10,193 bases of DNA from an uncultured Oscillospiraceae bacterium (GTDB lineage Bacteria; Bacillota; Clostridia; Oscillospirales; Acutalibacteraceae), in NCBI GenBank assembly GCA_900552605.1, contig USAR01000039.1:1-10193 (forward strand), written 5' to 3'. Positions 1 through 7,713 of this stretch are shown here, piece after piece. The first letter of the stretch is position 1. Every line of letters begins with the position of its first letter. The translations under genes were made by a program, and so were the position numbers. Below the pieces are notes generated by a model, which ran no database searches, was not told the origin of the DNA, and saw only the letters and a list, made by a program, of their open reading frames with translations.

Positions 1-3000
1 CTGGCACCCCGACCGCACGCATATCGTCCTCCATTTGCCCCCATTCTTCCGGCGAAACCTTACCCTTCGCAACAAGACCCTTACGCACAGTCTCCGTGAT
101 TTTAAACGCGCGCGAGCGGTCCATCCCCTTGTGTATAAGGTACATCATAATGTTATCACGTGTTCCTATAACCTCGGAAATGGTGCAAATGCCCTTGTCG
201 ATAAGGTCCTTTGCGTTGCCGAGCCACACGTCCGTGCCGTGAGAAAGACCGGATATCTGCAACAGATCCGCAAAGTTTTTCGGCTTACAATCAACAAGCA
301 TATCCCGCACAAACTTTGTGCCGAACTCGGGTATGCAGAAGGTTCCTGTTTTAGAATCTATTTGCTCGGGAGTAACGCCGAGCGCCTCGGTTGAAACAAA
401 AAGGCTGTAAACCGCAGGGTCGCTCATTGAAATATCGTTAACGGAAATTCCGCTGTACTCCTCAAGGTATTTATATGTAGTGGGCACAACGTGACCGAGC
501 TCATCGAGCTTTAAAATAGTATCGTGAATAGAATGGAAATCAAAGTGGGTTGTAACAATGTCGGTATTAACATCGTCGGCAGGGTGCTGAACAGGACAGA
601 AATCGTAAATTTCCTTATCTCTCGGCACAACAACCATTCCGGCTGGGTGCTGACCCGTGGTCTGCTTGATTTTCGAACCCTCCACAAGGCTTGCCAACCG
701 CCCAAGCTCGGCATTGCTTAACACAATGCCCTTTTTCTCGGCATAAGCCTTTGCAAAACCGAATGCGGTTTTTTCGGCAATTGTGGAAATGGTGCCGGCT
801 TTAAAAACGTTCTCGCTGCCAAAAAGCGTTTCTGTGTATTTTTGAACATCGTTTTGGAATTCATCGGAGAAGTTAAGGTCGATATCTGGAACCTTATCTC
901 CCTTAAATCCCAAAAACGTTGCAAACGGTATATCGTGACCGTCGCGCAGATATTCCGCACCGCAAACGGGGCACTTTTTCTCGGGCAAATCAAACCCCGA
1001 GCCAACAGAGCCGTCGTCAAAAAATTCCGAATGGCGGCACTTTGGGCAAACGTAGTGCGGCGGCAACGGGTTAACCTCTGAAATGCCCGCCATTGTAGCG
1101 GCGAAGGAAGAACCGACGGAACCACGAGAGCCGACCAAATAGCCGTGCTCCTCGCTGTATGCCACAAGCTTTTGCGCGGTTACATACATTATCGAATAGC
1201 CGTTTTTAATAATTGAGGAAACCTCTTCATCGAGCCTTTCGGAAACAATTTTCGGAATAACGCCGTTCTCGCCGTAAATATTCATTGCTCTGTCCCAGCA
1301 AATTTTGTGCAGCAGCTCGTCCGACCCTTCGATAACGGGCGGATAGTTACCGTCGGGCACAGGGATAACGTCGCCGTCGACCATATCCGCGATTTTATTG
1401 GGATTATCGATAACAAATTCCTTTGCTCTTTCGCCGAAATAGCTGAAATCCTCAAGCATTTCGTCGGTCGTTTTAAGATAGAGAGGTGCTTGCAGGTCAA
1501 AATCCTCAAAGCCCTGACCGGCAAGCAGGATTTTTCTTATAATTTCATCTTCTTTTCTAAGAAAGTGCACGTCGCCCGTGGCAACAACAGGCTTGCCGAG
1601 TTCGTCTGCAATTTCCACTATCTTGCGGTTAAAATCTTTTATAACCTCAAGGCTTGTAACGTGGCGCAGGCGGTTAGGAATAACGTTGCCGTTCTTTTCA
1701 ACCTTGTCGGGCTTAACGGAATCGCGCACCATAAACTCGTTGTTTCCGAGCGGCTGAATTTCAAGATAATCGTAATAGCTTGCAATTCTTATAAGCTCGT
1801 CGTGCGGAGCGCCGTCCACCACAGCGCGGTAAAGCTCGCCCGCTTCGCACGCACTGCCGAGGATAAGACCCTCGCGGTATTTATCTATATTGGTTTTTTT
1901 GGTAAGCGGTCTGCCCTTAAAATCCTCAAGATGAGCCTTTGAAACAAGCTTGTAAAGGTTCTTAAGACCTGTTAAATTCTTAACCAAAATTATTTGGTGA
2001 TAGCGGTGCTTTGCCGCCTCTTTCGGGGTCATATTGTCGATATCGTTAAGCTCGTCGTTTACAAAATACGATTCAACGCCGTAAATTACCTTAAAATCGC
2101 CGCCGCCTTTTTTGATTTTTTTAACTGCCGCAGCCGCAGCGGGATATGCCTGCACAACGCCGTGGTCGGTTATGGCAACAGCCTTGTGACCCCACTTAAA
2201 CGCCTGCTCAACAATCGAATCGCCCGAGCTTACCGCGTCCTTTGCCGACATATTGGTATGGCAGTGCAGCTCAACACGGCGCAGTCCCTCATGCTTATCG
2301 GTTTTTTGGTATTTTTGCAGCTCGGCAAGCGCTTTAACATCAACGATAAATTCCTTTGACCAGCTGTCGAATTTATAAATACCGTTAACAACAACGCACG
2401 CGCCGTTTTTAAGAAGAGAAAGCTCCTCAAACTGCTCGGGATTTAAAAACATTTTGGCTTTAATGGAGTTTGTATAGTCGCTGAAGCAGAAGTTGACTCC
2501 CTTGCGCGGTCCTCGCTGCGTGTTTATATCGCGCACTTCAAGACCGAACACCTCGCCCCAGCCGACAAAGTCACTTGTGGCATTCATATCGTCAAGCGGC
2601 ATAACGTCAATAAGCCGTTTTACGTTTGTGTTTATTTTTTTGCCGAAAAACAGCCTTGCGGAATTAAGATAAACAGGCAGTCCGTCCTCGGGCGGCACTG
2701 TGGTGTCTATTTTGGCTTTAGGCGGCAGCGGACGCGGCGCCGCAGTTTTTTCCCTTTCCGCTTTTTGCACTGTCGGCTTGTGTGCCTGCGGTTTTGCGGC
2801 ACTCGGTGCTGCCGGCTGTGCGCCGCCGAAGTCGGCGGACGTCATTGCAAAGGCTTTCGGCGGCTCGTTGACAATGTATTGCTGCTCAATTTCGTCGCGC
2901 TTGGTAACGCCGCAAAATTCAACATTGACTTTGCGCGAAAACCACTCTTTTGCCGCAGCGGAAAACCGCTTTGCGAATTCGGTTTTCTTTAGCGTATCAA

Positions 3001-3370
3001 TACCGCCGTGCATAAGCTCGATTTTTAAATTATCGCCGTCGATAGTATATTTTGCGCCCTCCAAAAATCCGTTGATCTGACAGGTTTCTCCTTTAAGCTT
3101 TGCGGAAATATCCTCACAAGCCGCCTCGCAAAAGCATTGCGGCAAAAATACTGCATTAAACACAACGCCGGATAGCATAAGCACCGCACGCAGTGTGTCT
3201 GCGGCGGCATCTAAATTTGATCTTTTAATGTATGTATTAAAGGAAAGGTCGGCGCTCATTATTCTTGTTTCTTGGTCGATGGAGCACTCCGTGACCGCGC
3301 CGTCACCCAGCTCTTTAGTAAAGCTTTCCAAATATCCGCCGAAAAGCTCGGCAAATGTTGTGTTTATCAT
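1..3370 (-). CDS. polC: DNA polymerase III alpha subunit, PolC type, lacking the inserted exonuclease domain (3' end beyond window)
   Basis: Replicative DNA polymerase of low-GC Gram-positive bacteria. The frame is open from ATG at 3370 to the left edge (1123 codons, no stop); by comparison with known PolC roughly 190-210 C-terminal residues are missing. Seen in order: N-terminal domain (about 1-175), Ala/Pro/Lys-rich linker (about 183-222), OB fold (about 265-355), PHP domain from 364 (H369-x-H371, D378, D402-H403, E433, H458, C508, D600-x-H602), and the polymerase domain with a zinc finger (C775, C778, C800, C803) and catalytic D829, D831 and D956. In ordinary PolC a DnaQ-like exonuclease of about 190 residues splits PHP after the GVE motif. 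Here only about 20 residues separate GVES (431-434) from YHQIILVKN (457-465), and no DxE exonuclease motif is seen elsewhere in the 1123 residues. Last gene of the operon in view, 67 bases after ispG, with a weak, distant GGGGA ribosome binding site. Identity is secure; the missing domain is read directly from sequence. Confidence 0.97.
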   Translation of the reverse strand, partial: MINTTFAELFGGYLESFTKELGDGAVTECSIDQETRIMSADLSFNTYIKRSNLDAAADTLRAVLMLSGVVFNAVFLPQCFCEAACEDISAKLKGETCQINGFLEGAKYTIDGDNLKIELMHGGIDTLKKTEFAKRFSAAAKEWFSRKVNVEFCGVTKRDEIEQQYIVNEPPKAFAMTSADFGGAQPAAPSAAKPQAHKPTVQKAEREKTAAPRPLPPKAKIDTTVPPEDGLPVYLNSARLFFGKKINTNVKRLIDVMPLDDMNATSDFVGWGEVFGLEVRDINTQRGPRKGVNFCFSDYTNSIKAKMFLNPEQFEELSLLKNGACVVVNGIYKFDSWSKEFIVDVKALAELQKYQKTDKHEGLRRVELHCHTNMSAKDAVSSGDSIVEQAFKWGHKAVAITDHGVVQAYPAAAAAVKKIKKGGGDFKVIYGVESYFVNDELNDIDNMTPKEAAKHRYHQIILVKNLTGLKNLYKLVSKAHLEDFKGRPLTKKTNIDKYREGLILGSACEAGELYRAVVDGAPHDELIRIASYYDYLEIQPLGNNEFMVRDSVKPDKVEKNGNVIPNRLRHVTSLEVIKDFNRKIVEIADELGKPVVATGDVHFLRKEDEIIRKILLAGQGFEDFDLQAPLYLKTTDEMLEDFSYFGERAKEFVIDNPNKIADMVDGDVIPVPDGNYPPVIEGSDELLHKICWDRAMNIYGENGVIPKIVSERLDEEVSSIIKNGYSIMYVTAQKLVAYSEEHGYLVGSRGSVGSSFAATMAGISEVNPLPPHYVCPKCRHSEFFDDGSVGSGFDLPEKKCPVCGAEYLRDGHDIPFATFLGFKGDKVPDIDLNFSDEFQNDVQKYTETLFGSENVFKAGTISTIAEKTAFGFAKAYAEKKGIVLSNAELGRLASLVEGSKIKQTTGQHPAGMVVVPRDKEIYDFCPVQHPADDVNTDIVTTHFDFHSIHDTILKLDELGHVVPTTYKYLEEYSGISVNDISMSDPAVYSLFVSTEALGVTPEQIDSKTGTFCIPEFGTKFVRDMLVDCKPKNFADLLQISGLSHGTDVWLGNAKDLIDKGICTISEVIGTRDNIMMYLIHKGMDRSRAFKITETVRKGLVAKGKVSPEEWGQMEDDMRAVGVP

Positions 3371-3437
3371 TTATTTTCAATCCCCGTAACAGTGTATCTT
3401 TTGTTTTGCAAACCCATAACGCCCTACCGATATGCGC

Positions 3438-4487
3438 TTAAAGCATCTCGATCTCTTTAAGCAGCTCGTCAAGCAATTTTTCCTCGGGCACTTTTTTAAA
3501 AATCTCACCCTTTTTAAAAATAAGACCGCAGCCGTCGCCGCCGGCAATGCCGATATCGGCTTCCCTTGCCTCGCCAGGACCGTTTACCACGCAGCCCATA
3601 ACCGCAACGGTTATATCCTTTGTGCAGCCTGCAAGCGCTTCCTCAGCTTTTTTTGCAAGATTTATAAGGTCTATCTTTGTTCTGCCGCAGGTGGGACAGG
3701 AAACAAAGTGCACGCCGCCTTTTCTCATTCCGAGCGAGCGCAGCAGGTCGATGCCTGCCCTGACCTCTTTCACGGGTGCGTCTGTAAGCGACACTCTTAT
3801 GGTATCGCCGATGCCGCTGAGCAGCAATCCGCCTATGCCTGCCGCCGATTTTAAAATGCCCATACGCTCGGTGCCTGCCTCGGTGACTCCTAAGTGCAGC
3901 GGATAATCGCACCTTTTTGCGGCAAAGCTGTAAGCTTCGAACATCTGCTTAACATCGGACGCTTTAAGAGAAAGCACAATATCGTGAAAATCGAATTTTT
4001 CCAAAAGCCTTGCGTGGTACATTCCGCTTTCAAATAAAGCCTCTGCAGTGGGTGCGCCGTATTTTTGCAGCACGCTTTTTTCCAAAGAGCCCGAATTTAT
4101 GCCGATGCGAATGGGAATACCTCGGTTAGCGCAGCACACGGCAACCTTTTTAATGTTGTCCTCGCTGCCGATGTTGCCGGGGTTTATGCGAATTTTGTCA
4201 ACTCCTGCCGACGCGCACTCAAGCGCCAAGCGATAGTCGAAATGTATATCCGCAACTATCGGTGCGTCAACGCTTTCTTTAAGCGCCGCTATCAGCTTTA
4301 CCGACTCCTTATCGGGCACTGCCGCGCGGATAATATCGCAGCCTGCGTTTTGAAGCTCCAAAGCCTGTGCAACACCGGCTTTAATATCGTGCGCCGGCAC
4401 ATTAAGCATAGACTGCACGCTTATATCGGCGCCGCCGCCTATCTTAACGCCGCCTACGTTGACCTGCCTTGAAACACGTCTTTCCAA
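3438..4487 (-). CDS. ispG: 4-hydroxy-3-methylbut-2-en-1-yl diphosphate synthase (flavodoxin), IspG/GcpE
   Basis: Penultimate enzyme of the cytoplasmic MEP isoprenoid pathway: reductively converts methylerythritol cyclodiphosphate to HMBPP using a [4Fe-4S] cluster. From the start chosen here the protein has 349 residues, normal for bacterial IspG. It opens with ERRVSRQVNVGGVKIGGG and the VQSM motif of the TIM-barrel domain. The cluster ligands are C264 and C267 (SCPTCG), C299 (MGCVVNGPGEA) and E306. The frame extends upstream to GTG 4529 and passes ATG 4517, but neither has a good ribosome binding site. TTG 4487 is preceded by GGGGTGA with a 7-base spacer, and MERR is where many IspG proteins begin. 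That choice is inference. The extra 14 residues (MHHIMYNFLRGERV) resemble nothing I know and overlap tandem TATAAT boxes. It follows rseP by 72 bases and precedes polC by 67. Confidence 0.95.
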   Translation of the reverse strand: MERRVSRQVNVGGVKIGGGADISVQSMLNVPAHDIKAGVAQALELQNAGCDIIRAAVPDKESVKLIAALKESVDAPIVADIHFDYRLALECASAGVDKIRINPGNIGSEDNIKKVAVCCANRGIPIRIGINSGSLEKSVLQKYGAPTAEALFESGMYHARLLEKFDFHDIVLSLKASDVKQMFEAYSFAAKRCDYPLHLGVTEAGTERMGILKSAAGIGGLLLSGIGDTIRVSLTDAPVKEVRAGIDLLRSLGMRKGGVHFVSCPTCGRTKIDLINLAKKAEEALAGCTKDITVAVMGCVVNGPGEAREADIGIAGGDGCGLIFKKGEIFKKVPEEKLLDELLKEIEML

Positions 4488-4494
4488 AACTCTT

Positions 4495-4501
4495 TCACCC
4501 C
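4495..4501 (-). promoter_or_regulatory. ribosome binding site deciding the ispG start
   Basis: On the minus strand this reads GGGGTGA, seven bases before TTG 4487. It is the only good match to the anti-Shine-Dalgarno sequence near the candidate ispG starts, so it favours the TTG over GTG 4529 and ATG 4517. Confidence 0.6.
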
Positions 4502-4508
4502 GCAAGAA

Positions 4509-4530
4509 ATTATACATTATATGGTGCACC
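4509..4530 (-). promoter_or_regulatory. possible internal promoter with tandem TATAAT boxes and palindrome before ispG
   Basis: Two perfect TATAAT hexamers lie head to tail on the minus strand (4521-4516 and 4514-4509), directly downstream of a perfect 8-base palindrome GGTGCACC (4523-4530). Neither box has a convincing -35 hexamer at 16-18 bases; the nearest TTG-containing candidate, TTGCTG at 4548-4543, is 21 bases from the first box. A start point just downstream would give ispG-polC a very short leader beginning near the GGGGTGA ribosome binding site. The palindrome could be an operator. All of this is inference from motif position. Confidence 0.3.
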
Positions 4531-4559
4531 GTAATTGGGACACAGCAATTTTTTAACGC

Positions 4560-5630
4560 TTAAAAAAATCCGATAATATCCTTTAACGTGACCAGCGCCA
4601 CAAAGCCCATCAGGATAATGAAACCCACGCCGTGCACTATCGCCTCGTATTTTTGCGGCACGGGTTTTCTTGCAATCATTTCAAAAAGCAGAAAAACAAG
4701 CCTGCCGCCGTCGAGAGCCGGTATCGGCAAAAGGTTGAAAATGCCGAGATTTATGGTAATTAAGCAAAGCATGGGAAGCAGTGAATCAAGCCCTATCTTA
4801 GTTGCCTGACCGAGCGCAGACGCCACACCGACAGGTCCCGACACCTGATTAAGCGAATACCTGCCGCCGATAAGGTCTATAAGCGAGAACCACACCGTCC
4901 TGCCGAACGACACGGTGTATTTAAACGACTGTGTTATATATGTTTTAAAATTGTTTTTGGCGTAATAAAAATTAAAATCCCTTGTTAAATAGCGTATGCC
5001 GTCCTGCTCCGTCAGCTTAAATTCAACGTTTTTAAGCAGCTGCTTTTCGCCGTTTCGCTTAACGGTGAGGTCTATTTTATTATCCTTAACCGCTGAAAAC
5101 GCATATGCTATTTCGTTAGCGGTAAGGCAGCGTCTGCCGTCAACCGCCAAAATTTCGTCGCCCTCTTTAAGTCCGTAATTAACGCTTGTTGCGTCCTTTG
5201 AAAACGAGGCAACGGTGTTGGTTGCAATCGCCCCTGCCGGCGCAAAATATATAAGCACCAAAACAAAGCCGAAAATGATATTGAAAATCGCGCCTGCCGC
5301 AACAATTAAAAATCTGCGCCAAGCGGCTTTGTTGCAAAACGCGCGGCTGTCGTTGCTCGATTCGTCCTCACCCTCCATTGCGCAGTAGCCGCCGAAAGGA
5401 ATCAGCCGCACGGAATAAAGGGTCTCCTTGCCCTGATGCTTAAAAAGCGTCGGGCCGAAACCCACGGAAAATTCATTAACACGAACTCCCAGCATTTTTG
5501 CAAAGATAAAATGACCGAATTCGTGAATTATAATCATCATCAAAAACAGCAGCACTGCCACGACATACGGCCAAACCGTGCCGAAAACCGAGGCTGCGCT
5601 TGCCAAAAAGTTTGGTTGAATAATGCTCAC
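4560..5630 (-). CDS. rseP: RIP metalloprotease RseP/RasP (site-2 protease family)
   Basis: Integral membrane zinc protease that cuts substrates within the membrane, typically anti-sigma factors, remnant signal peptides and some cell-division proteins; the actual substrates here are unknown. The 356-residue protein has a first membrane helix carrying the HExxH zinc site (H36, E37, H40), one PDZ domain (about 135-205, with GLKEGDEILAVDG), and a late membrane segment with the third ligand motif NLLPIPALDGGR (D307). A final hydrophobic segment sits at 333-350. One PDZ domain is usual for Gram-positive homologues, against two in E. coli. The start is GTG 5630, 11 bases after the dxr stop. Its only Shine-Dalgarno-like element, AAGG, is just two or three bases away, so translation may be coupled to dxr. 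The gene lies between two MEP-pathway genes, a common arrangement in Clostridia. Confidence 0.95.
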   Translation of the reverse strand: MSIIQPNFLASAASVFGTVWPYVVAVLLFLMMIIIHEFGHFIFAKMLGVRVNEFSVGFGPTLFKHQGKETLYSVRLIPFGGYCAMEGEDESSNDSRAFCNKAAWRRFLIVAAGAIFNIIFGFVLVLIYFAPAGAIATNTVASFSKDATSVNYGLKEGDEILAVDGRRCLTANEIAYAFSAVKDNKIDLTVKRNGEKQLLKNVEFKLTEQDGIRYLTRDFNFYYAKNNFKTYITQSFKYTVSFGRTVWFSLIDLIGGRYSLNQVSGPVGVASALGQATKIGLDSLLPMLCLITINLGIFNLLPIPALDGGRLVFLLFEMIARKPVPQKYEAIVHGVGFIILMGFVALVTLKDIIGFF

Positions 5631-5641
5631 CGCCTTAAAAT

Positions 5642-6799
5642 TTATAAAACGCTGTCCAAAACAAAAGCTCTTGCCGCTTTATCAGCCGCAAAAACGTCGT
5701 CTACACTGTAGCTTTTAACCGCCGCCTGATTATCAACGGCACAGCTCACAAGCTCGCCTATCTGCAAAAATTTAAGTTTACCGTCAAGAAAAAGCTTAAC
5801 CGCCGCCTCGCCTGCGCCGTTTGCGGCAGCGGTTTTAAGACCTCGGCTTTCGGCGGCTTTCAGGCAAGCCGCAAGGCACAAAAACGTGTCGGTATCGGGT
5901 TTTTCAAATGTGAGAGAGCCGATTTGCGTAAGGCTTAAACGCTTGCACGGGCAGCTTAATCTTTCGGGATACGTTAAAGCATACTGTATAGGCAACCGCA
6001 TATCCGGTGTGCCGAGCTGCGCGATAACCGCGCCGTCCGCCGTCTCAACTGCCGAATGAACAATGCTTTGGCGGTGCACAAGAATCTCAATATCCTTTGC
6101 CGAAACGCCGAACAGGTGCATTGCCTCTATCACTTCAAGCCCCTTGTTCATCATCGTGGCGGAGTCCACCGTTATTTTGGCTCCCATATCCCAATTGGGG
6201 TGATTGAGAGCGTCGGCAACCGTTGCATTTTCAAGCTCTTCTTTCGTTTTGCCGAAAAACGGACCGCCTGAAGCTGTCAGCAATATTTTTGAAACAGCGC
6301 CTTCGGGTATTCCCTGAAGGCACTGAAAAATTGCCGAGTGCTCGCTGTCAACAGGCAATATGGATACATTGTTTTTGCGCGCACTCTCCATAACGATATC
6401 GCCTGCGCACACAAGCGATTCCTTGTTTGCAAGCGCTAAAGTGTTGCCGCTGCCGATTGCGGCAAGCGTGGATTTAAGCCCCGCAATGCCGACGATGGCA
6501 TTAAGCACTGCGTCGCAGCTTTCGGCGGCAAGCTCTTCTGCTGCCGATTCACCGCCTGTTACCTTTATATCGGTATCGGCAAGCGAAACTTTAAGCTGCT
6601 TTGCAAGCCTTTCATCGCTCAAAGCCACAGTGCTCGGTTTAAATTCCCTTGCCTGCGCTTCCAAAAGCTCGGCATTTTTGCCTGCGGCAAGAGCCTTTAT
6701 TTTTATTCCGTGTGCACGCGCCACGTCCAAGGCCTGCGTGCCTATCGACCCTGTTGATCCGAGCAGAGTTATTGTTTTTTCAATTATATCATTTCTCAT
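5642..6799 (-). CDS. dxr: 1-deoxy-D-xylulose 5-phosphate reductoisomerase
   Basis: Cytoplasmic NADPH- and metal-dependent enzyme making 2-C-methyl-D-erythritol 4-phosphate, the first committed step of the MEP pathway and the target of fosmidomycin. At 385 residues it has normal family length. Visible motifs are the nucleotide-binding GSTGSIGTQALD (14-25), NKES (125-128), metal ligands D151 and E153 in PVDSEHSAIFQ, substrate-binding S177 (TASGGPF) and H200, then S213, N218, K219 and the third metal ligand E222 in VDSATMMNKGLEVIEAMH. The C-terminal helical domain is complete. ATG 6799 lies 21 bases after the cdsA stop; a GGTGGG element sits about 14 bases upstream, rather far for efficient initiation. 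The neighbouring uppS and ispG belong to the same isoprenoid route. No anomaly in the coding sequence. Confidence 0.97.
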   Translation of the reverse strand: MRNDIIEKTITLLGSTGSIGTQALDVARAHGIKIKALAAGKNAELLEAQAREFKPSTVALSDERLAKQLKVSLADTDIKVTGGESAAEELAAESCDAVLNAIVGIAGLKSTLAAIGSGNTLALANKESLVCAGDIVMESARKNNVSILPVDSEHSAIFQCLQGIPEGAVSKILLTASGGPFFGKTKEELENATVADALNHPNWDMGAKITVDSATMMNKGLEVIEAMHLFGVSAKDIEILVHRQSIVHSAVETADGAVIAQLGTPDMRLPIQYALTYPERLSCPCKRLSLTQIGSLTFEKPDTDTFLCLAACLKAAESRGLKTAAANGAGEAAVKLFLDGKLKFLQIGELVSCAVDNQAAVKSYSVDDVFAADKAARAFVLDSVL

Positions 6800-6820
6800 A
6801 ATTTAAAAATTACCCACCGA

Positions 6821-7630
6821 TTAAATTATCTTTGCAATTATCAGGTAAGAAAGAAAGCACGGCGCAACAAGCAAAACACTGTCGAATCTGTCCATAACGC
6901 CGCCGTGACCCGGCATAATGTTGCCGAAATCCTTAATTCCGCAGCCGCGCTTAATCTGCGATGTAAGCAGATCGCCCATCATTCCCACAACAGAGAAGAT
7001 GACAGCTGCCAATACCACGGCACCGTAGTTCACTTTAACGGTGCTTTGATAAAAAGCGCACACAAGCAGCGACAGCAAAACGCTTCCCAAAATGCCGCAA
7101 GCCGCACCCTCAACCGTCTTTTTAGGGCTGATCTCCGGCGCTAATTTATGCTTGCCGAAAAACATGCCGCCGAAATACGCCGCGGTGTCGCAGCCCCAAG
7201 CAAAAACAAGAGCAAGCACAAAATAAAACTGCTTTGCGCCGTGCACTGCGAAAAGCTTGAAAAGCGAGGTGAAACAAATTGAAAGCAGCACAGGCACAGC
7301 CGCTGCCGAAAACAGCGTGAGCGCGTCAACCTCTCTGTGAAAAACGATTGTTAAAAACGTTAGCACAAGGTAATATATCAAAATAACGTATCCACCGGTA
7401 AAATTAACGATTCCGCCGATGAAAAACGGTGCTGCAAGGCTGTATGCAAGCGCCGCGATAAGCACTGCCGGACATTTTACAAAGCTTGTGTTTCTAAGCA
7501 TCTCATAGCTGCCGATTGCCGTGAGCAACGCCATTGCGCCGCACATAACTGCGGCATTACGAACACCGATCGCTATCACCGCAATCAGCAAAGCAATACC
7601 GACTGCGCCCGAAATTATTCTTGTTTTCAT
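6821..7630 (-). CDS. cdsA: phosphatidate cytidylyltransferase (CDP-diacylglycerol synthase)
   Basis: Polytopic membrane enzyme that joins CTP and phosphatidic acid to give CDP-diacylglycerol, precursor of phosphatidylglycerol and related lipids. From the ATG used here it has 269 residues, with about eight hydrophobic segments over the whole length and the CDS family signature near the C-terminus. In that signature S224 begins SQIKRGCGIKDFGNIMPGHG, followed by GVMDRFDS with D247 and D250; K233-D234 and these aspartates match the catalytic, metal-binding pattern. The frame can be extended four codons to GTG 7642, but that GTG is part of the GGGGGTG ribosome binding site of ATG 7630 (9-base spacer), so ATG is preferred. 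It sits 72 bases after uppS, beyond a terminator-like hairpin, and 21 bases before dxr. Confidence 0.96.
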   Translation of the reverse strand: MKTRIISGAVGIALLIAVIAIGVRNAAVMCGAMALLTAIGSYEMLRNTSFVKCPAVLIAALAYSLAAPFFIGGIVNFTGGYVILIYYLVLTFLTIVFHREVDALTLFSAAAVPVLLSICFTSLFKLFAVHGAKQFYFVLALVFAWGCDTAAYFGGMFFGKHKLAPEISPKKTVEGAACGILGSVLLSLLVCAFYQSTVKVNYGAVVLAAVIFSVVGMMGDLLTSQIKRGCGIKDFGNIMPGHGGVMDRFDSVLLVAPCFLSYLIIAKII

Positions 7631-7639
7631 AAATTTTTG

Positions 7640-7646
7640 CACCCCC
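7640..7646 (-). promoter_or_regulatory. ribosome binding site deciding the cdsA start
   Basis: GGGGGTG on the minus strand, nine bases before ATG 7630. The alternative GTG start at 7642 overlaps this element and has no Shine-Dalgarno sequence of its own. Confidence 0.65.
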
Positions 7647-7691
7647 GAAACCGAGCTGCCGATTAGGCGACTTTTATAAAACTCATTGCCG

Positions 7692-7713
7692 AAAAAGCGG
7701 CGCTAAACGCCGC
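7692..7713 (-). terminator. intrinsic-terminator-like hairpin overlapping the uppS stop codon
   Basis: In the minus-strand transcript GCGGCG (7713-7708) pairs perfectly with CGCCGC (7702-7697) around a five-base loop TTTAG, then five T residues follow (7696-7692). The uppS stop TAG lies in the loop, at 7705-7703. A six-pair all-GC stem with five T is a moderate intrinsic terminator. It may reduce, rather than end, transcription into cdsA. A ribosome terminating at the stop would cover the hairpin, so read-through could depend on translation; that last point is inference. Confidence 0.5.

Noticed and set aside
1307..1942. A 211-codon plus-strand open frame opposite polC
   Set aside because: It lies wholly antisense to the well-conserved PolC PHP-polymerase region and its translation has no recognisable motif; several similar plus-strand frames across the window are shadows of the minus-strand genes.
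1..3370. Apparent truncation of polC
   Set aside because: The missing C-terminus is due to the window edge; every codon from 3370 to 2 is open, so there is no sign of a pseudogene or frameshift.
4488..4529. Longer ispG form starting at GTG 4529 or ATG 4517
   Set aside because: No good ribosome binding site, no family resemblance in the extra residues, and overlap with tandem TATAAT boxes; the TTG at 4487 is better supported, though not proven.
4523..4545. The GGTGCACC palindrome with flanking GTAATTGGGACAC considered as the end of an insertion element
   Set aside because: No second copy, inverted partner, target duplication or transposase remnant is visible in the window.
4549..4567. Perfect 8-base inverted repeat TTTTTTAA/TTAAAAAA at the end of rseP, considered as a terminator
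   Set aside because: The stem is entirely A/T, has only a three-base loop and is too weak; it arises from the Phe-rich rseP C-terminus and stop codon.
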